Shown here: positions 17,620 through 24,882 of the stretch, piece by piece
How positions within the stretch are numbered: the first letter of the stretch is position 1
Layout: every line of letters starts with the position of its first letter
Assembly (NCBI GenBank): GCA_001298555.1
Contig: LJCW01000390.1
Location: 62,001 to 126,000 of the forward strand
Direction of reading: 5' to 3'
Source: Actinobacteria bacterium OV450
GTDB lineage: Bacteria > Actinomycetota > Actinomycetes > Streptomycetales > Streptomycetaceae
Length of the DNA stretch: 64,000 nucleotides
Program-made: the position numbers and the translations under genes
Notes under the pieces: generated by a model
Database searches by the model: none
The model's input: only the letters and a program-made list of their open reading frames with translations
What the model was told of the DNA's origin: nothing

Positions 17620-18363
17620 ATGCTGGGACTCCCCGACCACGTCAGCACCTGCCTCTTCGACCTCGACGGCGTGCTCACCCGGACCGCGAAGGTCCACGCG
17701 GCCGCCTGGAAGCAGATGTTCGACGGCTACCTGCGGCAGCGGGCCGAGCGCGACGGTTCGCCCTTCGTGCCCTTCGACGCCGTGCACGACTACGACGAGT
17801 ACGTGGACGGCCGCCCCCGCGAGGACGGCGTGCGCACCTTCCTCGCCTCCCGGGACATCACGCTGCCCGAGGGCACCGGGAGCGACGGCCCCGACCGGGA
17901 GACGGTCCACGGGCTGGGCACCCGCAAGAACGACCTGGTGCTCCGCGCGATCCGCGAGCAGGGAGTGGAGGCCTACGAGGGCTCCGTGGCCTACGTGCGC
18001 GCCGTACGCGACGCGGGTCTGCGCCGCGCCGTCGTCTCCTCCAGCGCCAACTGCCGCGACGTGCTGGTGGCGGCCGGCATCGAGGACCTCTTCGAAGGGC
18101 GTGTCGACGGCATCACCATCGCCGAGCGGGGATTGCGGGGCAAACCCTCCCCCGACAGCTACCTGGCGGCCGCCCGCCTCTTCGGCACCGCACCGCGCGA
18201 TGCCGCCGTGTTCGAGGACGCGCTGGCCGGGGTGGCCGCCGGCAAAGCGGGCGGCTTCGGTTTCGTCGTCGGCGTCGACCGCACCGGCCAGGCGGACGAA
18301 CTGCGGGCGCACGGCGCCCATGTCGTCGTCACCGACCTCGCCGAACTGCTGGACCACCGGTGA
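17620..18363 (+). CDS. Beta-phosphoglucomutase family HAD hydrolase
   Basis: It interconverts beta-glucose 1-phosphate and glucose 6-phosphate through an aspartyl-phosphate. The HAD motif I is FDLDGVLTRTAKVH with the nucleophile and general acid aspartates. Later motifs are SSSANCRDVL (motif II serine), KPSPDSYL (motif III lysine) and FEDALAGVAAGKAG (motif IV). Length (247 residues) fits. The ATG at 17620 has GGTGAG upstream; a GTG at 17608 is possible. It overlaps the GH65 gene by 4 nt, and beta-glucose 1-phosphate is exactly what inverting GH65 phosphorylases release. Confidence 0.92.
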   Translation: MLGLPDHVSTCLFDLDGVLTRTAKVHAAAWKQMFDGYLRQRAERDGSPFVPFDAVHDYDEYVDGRPREDGVRTFLASRDITLPEGTGSDGPDRETVHGLGTRKNDLVLRAIREQGVEAYEGSVAYVRAVRDAGLRRAVVSSSANCRDVLVAAGIEDLFEGRVDGITIAERGLRGKPSPDSYLAAARLFGTAPRDAAVFEDALAGVAAGKAGGFGFVVGVDRTGQADELRAHGAHVVVTDLAELLDHR

Positions 18364-20762
18364 TCACTCACGAGAACTTCGCGCCCGATCCCTGGCAGCT
18401 GCGGGAGACGGCACTCGACCTCGGCGTCCTCGCGCAGAGCGAATCCGTCTTCGCCCAGTCCAACGGGCATCTCGGCTGGCGCGGCAACCTCGACGAGGGC
18501 GAGCCCCACGGGCTGCCGGGCTCCTACCTCAACAGCGTGTACGCCAGCCACCCGCTGCCCTACGCCGAGGCCGGATACGGGTATCCGGAGTCCGGGCAGA
18601 CGACCGTCAACGTCACCGACGGCAAGGTCATCCGGCTGCTCGTCGACGACCACCCCTTCGACCTGCGCTACGGCGAACTCCTGTCGCACGAACGCGTCCT
18701 GGACTTCCGCACCGGCGTCCTGAGCCGCTCCGTGGAGTGGACCACACCCTCCGGCCGGACGGTACGCCTGACCTCGCAGCGCATGGTCTCCCTCGCGCAG
18801 CGGGCCGTCGCGGCGATCTCGTACGGCGTCGAGACCGTCAACGGCCCGGCCACCATCGCCGTACAGTCCGAGCTCGTAGCCAACGAACAGCTGCCCACGA
18901 CCTCAGGCGACCCGCGCATGGCCGCCGTCATCGACTCCCCGCTGCTCCCCGAGGAGCACTACGCGAACGGCACCCGGCTGCGCCTCATCCACTGCACGGC
19001 CACCAGCGGCCAGCGCGTCGCGGTGGCGGCCGACCACATCGTGCAGGGCCCCGAGGGCACCGCGTGGGCCGCCGAGAGCGAACCGGACGTGGCCCGGCTG
19101 ACCGTGACCGCCACCCTCGAACCCGGGCAACGGCTCGAACTCGTCAAGTTCGTGGCCTACGGGTGGTCGGCGGAGCGCTCCCTGCCCGCCGTACGCGACC
19201 AGGTGGAGGGCGGGCTGGCCGGGGCCCGCACCACCGGGTGGCAGGGGCTGGTCGACGCACAGCGGGCCTGCCTGGACGAGTTCTGGTCCTGCGCCGACGT
19301 CGAGGTGGAGGGCGACGAAGAGGTCCAGCAGGCGGTCCGGTTCGGCCTCTTCCACCTTTACCAGGCCTCCGCTCGCGGCGAGCGGCGCCCCATCCCGGCC
19401 AAGGGCCTCACGGGCACGGGCTATGACGGCCACGCCTTCTGGGACACCGAGTCGTTCGTGCTGCCCGTCCTCACGCACACCGCGCCGTACACCGTCGCCT
19501 CCGCGCTCGCCTGGCGGCAATCCACGCTTCCCCGCGCGCTGGAGCGCGCCCGCCAACTCGGCCTGGAGGGAGCCACCTTCCCCTGGCGCACCATCAACGG
19601 CGCCGAGTGCTCCGCCTACTGGCCCGCCGGAACCGTCGCTTTCCACGTCAACGCCGACATCGCCGCGGCCGTCGAGCGGTACGTGTTCTCCACCGGGGAC
19701 CGGGAGTTCCAGCGCGGTCCCGGACTCGACCTGCTGGTGCACACCGCGCGGCTGTGGCGCTCACTGGGCCACTTCGGCGCCGACGGCGTCTTCCACATCG
19801 ACGGGGTCACCGGCCCCGACGAGTACAGCGCCATCGCACGCGACAACCTCTACACCAACGCCATGGCCCGGCGGAACCTGCGCGCCGCGGCGGACGCCGT
19901 CTCGCTCCACCCGGACCGGGCACCGGACCTCGGCGTCAGCGCCGAGGAGATCGCGGACTGGCGCCACACCGCCGCGCGGACGGCCATCCCGTACAACCGG
20001 CGGCTGCGGGTGCACGAGCAGTCCGCTGGATTCACCGACCAGGAGCCCTGGGACTTCGAGGCCACCTCCGAGGACCAGTACCCGCTGCTGCTGCACTTCC
20101 CGTACTTCGACCTGTACCGCAAGCAGGTCGTCAAGCAGGCGGACCTGGTCCTGGCCATGTTCACCTGCCCGGACGAGTTCACCGCCGAGGAGAAGGTCCG
20201 CAACTTCGCCTACTACGAGCCGCTGACGGTCAGGGACTCCTCCCTGTCCGCCTGCTGCCAGGCCGTGCTCGCCGCCGAGACCGGACACCTGCGCCTCGCC
20301 TGGGCCTATACGCGCGAGGCGGCGCTGATGGATCTGGACGACCTTGAACACAACACCCGGGACGGCCTCCACATGGCCTCGCTCGCCGGCACCTGGATCG
20401 CCCTGGTCCAGGGCTTCGGCGGGCTGCGCCGCATCCGCCCCACCCCGCCCGCGGACCCTCGGGACCAGCCGTCCGGGATGGCGGGCCCCGTCGAGCCGGA
20501 CGCCGCGGCGCTGTTCGCACCGCGGCTGCCGTCCTCGCTGACCCGGCTGGCCTTCAACGTCCGTGTCCAGGGGCGGCTGATCCGCCTCGACATGGGACAG
20601 TCGACGGCCCGCTACACACTCCTGTCCGGAGGGCCCCTGACCGTGACGCATCACGGCACCCGGGTCGAACTCACCGTGGACACGCCGACGGACCTTCCCG
20701 TCCCACCCGCGCCCGCCTCCCCCGAACCCCGCCAGCCCAAGGGCCGCGCCCCCCGCACCTGA
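18360..20762 (+). CDS. GH65 disaccharide phosphorylase (maltose/trehalose/kojibiose type)
   Basis: The 800-residue protein has the GH65 N-terminal beta-sandwich, an (alpha/alpha)6 barrel and a small C-terminal beta domain. The conserved FWDTESFVLPV and the catalytic acid in VTGPDEYS (Glu488) are present. Family members of this size split an alpha-linked glucose disaccharide with phosphate into glucose and beta-glucose 1-phosphate. The exact disaccharide is not readable from sequence. The start GTG overlaps the mutase stop codon (GTGA). It is the last gene of the operon. It ends about 30 nt before the convergent PAS-LuxR gene. Confidence 0.92.
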   Translation: MITHENFAPDPWQLRETALDLGVLAQSESVFAQSNGHLGWRGNLDEGEPHGLPGSYLNSVYASHPLPYAEAGYGYPESGQTTVNVTDGKVIRLLVDDHPFDLRYGELLSHERVLDFRTGVLSRSVEWTTPSGRTVRLTSQRMVSLAQRAVAAISYGVETVNGPATIAVQSELVANEQLPTTSGDPRMAAVIDSPLLPEEHYANGTRLRLIHCTATSGQRVAVAADHIVQGPEGTAWAAESEPDVARLTVTATLEPGQRLELVKFVAYGWSAERSLPAVRDQVEGGLAGARTTGWQGLVDAQRACLDEFWSCADVEVEGDEEVQQAVRFGLFHLYQASARGERRPIPAKGLTGTGYDGHAFWDTESFVLPVLTHTAPYTVASALAWRQSTLPRALERARQLGLEGATFPWRTINGAECSAYWPAGTVAFHVNADIAAAVERYVFSTGDREFQRGPGLDLLVHTARLWRSLGHFGADGVFHIDGVTGPDEYSAIARDNLYTNAMARRNLRAAADAVSLHPDRAPDLGVSAEEIADWRHTAARTAIPYNRRLRVHEQSAGFTDQEPWDFEATSEDQYPLLLHFPYFDLYRKQVVKQADLVLAMFTCPDEFTAEEKVRNFAYYEPLTVRDSSLSACCQAVLAAETGHLRLAWAYTREAALMDLDDLEHNTRDGLHMASLAGTWIALVQGFGGLRRIRPTPPADPRDQPSGMAGPVEPDAAALFAPRLPSSLTRLAFNVRVQGRLIRLDMGQSTARYTLLSGGPLTVTHHGTRVELTVDTPTDLPVPPAPASPEPRQPKGRAPRT

Positions 20763-20791
20763 GGTGCGCGGCACGGCGCGCAGACGGTGCC

Positions 20792-21523
20792 TCAGGGCCG
20801 CCCCGGACCGGCCGCACCCGCCACGCGCGGAGGCCACGCCGCGGGGTCCAGCAGGCCCAGGACGTAGGCGCGGGCGATCAGCGCGGGGCGGTTGGGCACA
20901 CCGAGCCGTCGGCAGAGGCGGGGCACGTGGGAGGTGACCCCGTCGACGGTGAGGCCCACCTCGCGGGCGATGGCCGATCCCGACGCCCCCGCCGCGACGA
21001 GCGGCAGGATCCGCGCCTCCTGGGGGCCCAGGCCGTCGGCCGGGTCCTGCGGCGGCGGCGCGGGCCGGTCTGCGCCCGCCTCCTCGGTCAGCGAGACGAG
21101 CAGGCGGGGGACGTCGTCCTGCGGGTCGGAGACCGGTTCGACGGTGACGCGGCCGTGCCGGGCCGCCCCCCGGACCTGCCAGCTCACCTCGACCGGGTAG
21201 CGGGACCTGCGGCGCGAGCGCAGGGCCTCGTCCAGTCTGAGCAGCTGCCGGTCGTTGGTCGGAGTGAGGAGGTCGAGGAGTCGGCGGCCTTCCAGTTTTC
21301 CCGGTTGCAGCTGCCATGCGGAGGCGAACGCGGGGTTCGCCCCGAGGATCAGGCCGTACGCGTCGCTGATCGCCAGCGCCACGGGCGCCCTGTCGAACAG
21401 GCTGACGAAGCGTGACCGCCAGGCCGCCGCCGCTTCGCCCGGCGCAGGCTGTGCCGGCTGTGCCACGCCCTCTCCCTCTGCCACGGCCGACTGCCCCCGA
21501 TCAAGGCCCGCTGCGGACATCAC
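20792..21523 (-). CDS. PAS domain-LuxR transcriptional regulator
   Basis: The 243-residue protein carries a PAS sensor domain (about residues 35-140; LFDRAPVALAISDAYGLILGANPAFASAW) and a C-terminal LuxR-type helix-turn-helix (LGPQEARILPLVAAGASGSAIA, then GLTVDGVTSHVPRLCRRLGV). The start is GTG at 21523 or ATG at 21520. It is divergent from the CYP102 gene, with 95 nt between starts, which makes that P450 its most likely target. A TATTCT box 7 nt before the GTG raises the possibility of a leaderless transcript. PAS ligand unknown. Confidence 0.88.
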   Translation of the reverse strand: MMSAAGLDRGQSAVAEGEGVAQPAQPAPGEAAAAWRSRFVSLFDRAPVALAISDAYGLILGANPAFASAWQLQPGKLEGRRLLDLLTPTNDRQLLRLDEALRSRRRSRYPVEVSWQVRGAARHGRVTVEPVSDPQDDVPRLLVSLTEEAGADRPAPPPQDPADGLGPQEARILPLVAAGASGSAIAREVGLTVDGVTSHVPRLCRRLGVPNRPALIARAYVLGLLDPAAWPPRVAGAAGPGRP

Positions 21524-21618
21524 CCCTACAAGAATAGGTAGTCGTCGTCCGCCGTCGCCCCGGCGGCCGCGTCACCGTGGACACGACACGGCTGACGTGA
21601 CCAGAAGAGGCAGACGCC

Positions 21619-24600
21619 ATGAATGAACCGCACACCACCGGCCCCGGACCCCTGGACGACGACGCTGCGCACCTGCCGGTCGTCGACGTGAGCGGGCCGG
21701 GGCTGACGAGCACCCCGCTGCAGACGGCCATGGGACACGCCCGCCGGCTCGGTCCGGTCTTCGTCCAGCGCTTCCACGACCGGGAGACCGTGTTCGTGAG
21801 TGCGGCGGAGCTGGTGGAGGAACTCTCCGACGAGCGGCGCTTCGCCAAGGGCATCGGTCCGGCGCTCGAGAACGTACGCGAGGTCGCCGCCGACGGACTG
21901 TTCACCGCGTACAACGACGAGCCCAACTGGGCCAAGGCGCACGACATCCTGCTCCCGGCCTTCGCCCTCACCTCGATGCGCACCTACCACCCGCACATGC
22001 TGCGGGTCGCGAAGCGGCTCATCGGCTCCTGGGACGCGCGGTTCGCCGCGGGCTCCGACGTCTCGGCCCCGGTGGACGTCGCCGAGGACATGACCCGGAT
22101 GACCCTCGACACCATCGGGCTGTCCGGCTTCGGCTACGACTTCGCGTCCTTCGAACGTGAGCAGGCGCATCCGTTCGTCCGGGCCCTGGTGCGGGCCCTC
22201 GCCCACAGCCAGGCCAAGCTCGGCCGGGTGCCCGGCGCGGACCACGCGGCCGAGGACGCGGCGTTCGCCGAGGACGCCGCCTACCTGGCCCGGGTCGTCG
22301 ACGAGGTGATCGAGCGGCGCAAGGCGTCGGGGGACACCTCGACGGACGATCTGCTGGGCCTGATGCTGGGCTCCCCGCACCCCCGGTCGGGCGAGGTGCT
22401 CGACGAGGCGAACATCAGGAACCAGGTGATCACGTTCCTGATCGCAGGACACGAGACGACGTCGGGCGCCCTTTCGTTCGCGCTGTACCACCTCATGAAG
22501 AACCCGGCGGTACTGCACCTGGCCCAGGCCGAGACCGACGCCCTGTGGGGTGACGACCCGGACCCCGAGCCCGCCTTCGAGGACATCGGCAGGCTGCGCT
22601 ACGTGCGCCAGGTCCTCAACGAGACGCTGCGGCTGTGGCCGACGGCCGCCGCGTTCGCACGCGAGGCGCGCGCCGACACCGTGATCGGGGGCCGCCACCC
22701 GGTCCAGGCGGGGCAGCGGATGCTGGTGCTGACCCCGATGCTGCACCGCGACCCGGTGTGGGGCGACAACGTCGAGGAGTTCGACCCGGACCGGTTCGCC
22801 GCCGAGGCGGAGGCGGCCCGTTCCCCGCACGCGTACAAGCCGTTCGGGACCGGGGAACGGGCTTGCATCGGACGGCAGTTCGCCCTCCACGAGGCGACGA
22901 TGCTGCTGGGCATGCTGGTGCACCGTTACCGCTTCCTCGACCGGGGGCGCTACGAGCTGCGCATCAAGGAGACGCTCACGCTCAAACCCGACGGCTTCAC
23001 GCTGACCCTGGGCCGGCGCAGCCCGGCCGACCGCTCCCGCAACCGCGCGGCCCTCGCGGCGGTCCTCCCGGCCGGCCACGGGGAGCACACGCAGGCGCCG
23101 GCCGCGGGGCCCGCCCCCACCCGGGCCCTTCCCGGTACGACGCTGACGCTGCTGTACGGATCCAACTTCGGCACCTGCCGCACGTACGCGCACGACCTGG
23201 CCGAGACGGCGGCGGAGCTGGGATTCGGGACGCGTGTCGCGCCACTCGACGAGCACCGTGACGGCGGACTGCCCACGGACGGGCCGCTGGTCGTCGTCGC
23301 CGCGTCGTACAACGGACGGCCCACCGACGACGCGGCCGGATTCGTCTCCTGGCTGGCGCAGGCGGCCCCCGGTGCCGCGGAAGGCGTGCACTACGCCGTC
23401 CTGGGTGTCGGGGACCGCAACTGGTCCACCACCTACCAGCAGGTACCCGCGCTCATCGACGGCCGCCTCGCCTCGGCGGGTGCCGTACGCCTGATGGACC
23501 GTGCCGAGGCCGACGCCTCCGGGGACCTCGCGGGAGCGGTACGCGGTTTCACCGCCGGCCTGCGCCGCACACTGCTGGAGCGCTACGGCGACCCGGCGTC
23601 CGTGACCGCGTCCCGGGCGGAGGATTGCACCGGCCCGGCGTACGACGTCGTCGAGATCACGGGCGGGCCGCTCGACGCACTGGCCCGGCGGTACGACCTC
23701 CAGCCGATGACGGTGACGCACACCGGGGACCTCGCCGACCTCGGCCACCCGGCCGGCAGGTCGAAGCGCTTCCTGCGCGTCGCTCTTCCCGAAGGGGTCC
23801 GCTACCGCACCGCCGACCACCTCGCCGTCCTCCCGGCCAACGACCCCGGGCAGGTGGAGCGGGCGGCCCGGGTCGTGGGCGTGGACCCGGACTCGGTGCT
23901 GAACGTCCGTGCCCACCGCCCCGGCCGGACCACCCTGCCGCTGGACCGCCCCGTCGCCGTACGCGAACTGCTCGCCCGGTACGTCGAGCTGCAGGTCCCG
24001 GTGACCGCCGAGCAGGCGGCCGTCCTCGCCGTGCACAACCCGTGCCCGCCGGAGAGGGCCGCGCTGGAACGGATCGCGGCGGCCGCGGCCGAGGGGGCCG
24101 CGGGGGCCCGCCCGGGCAGCCTCGTGGACCTCGTCGAGGAGCACCCCGCGCTCCGGGGCCGGCTGCCGTGGCCCGTCCTGCTGGAACTGCTGGAGCCCCT
24201 GCGGCCCCGCCACTACTCCATCTCCTCGTCCCCGTCGGCAGGTCCGGGGCAGGCAGACCTGATGATCTCCCTCCTGGAAGCCCCCCACCGCTCGGGCCGG
24301 GACGGCGTGTTCCGCGGAGTGGGCTCTTCGTACCTGCACCGGGTGCGTCCCGGGGACACGGTCCTCGCCCGGGTGCAGCCGTGCCGGGAGGCCTTCCGCA
24401 TTCCGCACGACGGGCGGACGCCGCTCATCATGATCGGCGCGGGAACCGGGCTCGCGCCGTTCCGGGGGGCGATCGCCGACCGTCGTGCACTGCGTGCGTC
24501 GGGAGCCGAACTGGCGCCCGCACTGTGCTACTTCGGCTGCGACCACCCTGATGTGGACTACCTCCACCGGGCGGAGCTGGAGGACGCCGACCGCGAGGGC

Positions 24601-24882
24601 GCCGTGTCCATGCGGCCCGCCTTCTCGCTGGCGCCGCAGGGCGAGGTCCGGTTCGTCCAGCACCGGATCGAGGCGGAGGGTGAGGAGGTCTGGCGGCTGA
24701 CCGAGGCAGGCGCCCGCATCCACGTCTGCGGGGACGGCTCCCGCATGGCCCCGGGGGTCCGCGAGGCCTTCCGGCAGCTGTACGTCCGCTACAGCGGGAA
24801 GGACGGTTCGGCGGCCTCGGAGTGGCTCCGGGGGCTGGTGGCGGAGGGCCGCTACGTGGAGGACGTCTACGTGGGCGGCTGA
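21619..24882 (+). CDS. Self-sufficient CYP102-type P450-NADPH reductase fusion
   Basis: The 1087-residue protein is built like P450 BM3. Residues 1 to about 475 form the haem domain (AGHETTSGAL in helix I, ETLRLWP as ExxR, FGTGERACIGRQ with Cys416). Residues about 505-645 are a flavodoxin-like FMN domain (LLYGSNFGTC). The rest binds FAD and NADPH (RHYSISSSP, GAGTGLAPFRG, HVCGDGSRMA). It should hydroxylate fatty acids or similar amphiphiles at subterminal carbons with NADPH, without a separate partner. S. avermitilis has a comparable fused CYP102D protein. Its 3' end overlaps the convergent SpoIIE gene by 16 nt. The ATG at 21619 follows AGAGGCAG. Confidence 0.95.
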   Translation: MNEPHTTGPGPLDDDAAHLPVVDVSGPGLTSTPLQTAMGHARRLGPVFVQRFHDRETVFVSAAELVEELSDERRFAKGIGPALENVREVAADGLFTAYNDEPNWAKAHDILLPAFALTSMRTYHPHMLRVAKRLIGSWDARFAAGSDVSAPVDVAEDMTRMTLDTIGLSGFGYDFASFEREQAHPFVRALVRALAHSQAKLGRVPGADHAAEDAAFAEDAAYLARVVDEVIERRKASGDTSTDDLLGLMLGSPHPRSGEVLDEANIRNQVITFLIAGHETTSGALSFALYHLMKNPAVLHLAQAETDALWGDDPDPEPAFEDIGRLRYVRQVLNETLRLWPTAAAFAREARADTVIGGRHPVQAGQRMLVLTPMLHRDPVWGDNVEEFDPDRFAAEAEAARSPHAYKPFGTGERACIGRQFALHEATMLLGMLVHRYRFLDRGRYELRIKETLTLKPDGFTLTLGRRSPADRSRNRAALAAVLPAGHGEHTQAPAAGPAPTRALPGTTLTLLYGSNFGTCRTYAHDLAETAAELGFGTRVAPLDEHRDGGLPTDGPLVVVAASYNGRPTDDAAGFVSWLAQAAPGAAEGVHYAVLGVGDRNWSTTYQQVPALIDGRLASAGAVRLMDRAEADASGDLAGAVRGFTAGLRRTLLERYGDPASVTASRAEDCTGPAYDVVEITGGPLDALARRYDLQPMTVTHTGDLADLGHPAGRSKRFLRVALPEGVRYRTADHLAVLPANDPGQVERAARVVGVDPDSVLNVRAHRPGRTTLPLDRPVAVRELLARYVELQVPVTAEQAAVLAVHNPCPPERAALERIAAAAAEGAAGARPGSLVDLVEEHPALRGRLPWPVLLELLEPLRPRHYSISSSPSAGPGQADLMISLLEAPHRSGRDGVFRGVGSSYLHRVRPGDTVLARVQPCREAFRIPHDGRTPLIMIGAGTGLAPFRGAIADRRALRASGAELAPALCYFGCDHPDVDYLHRAELEDADREGAVSMRPAFSLAPQGEVRFVQHRIEAEGEEVWRLTEAGARIHVCGDGSRMAPGVREAFRQLYVRYSGKDGSAASEWLRGLVAEGRYVEDVYVGG

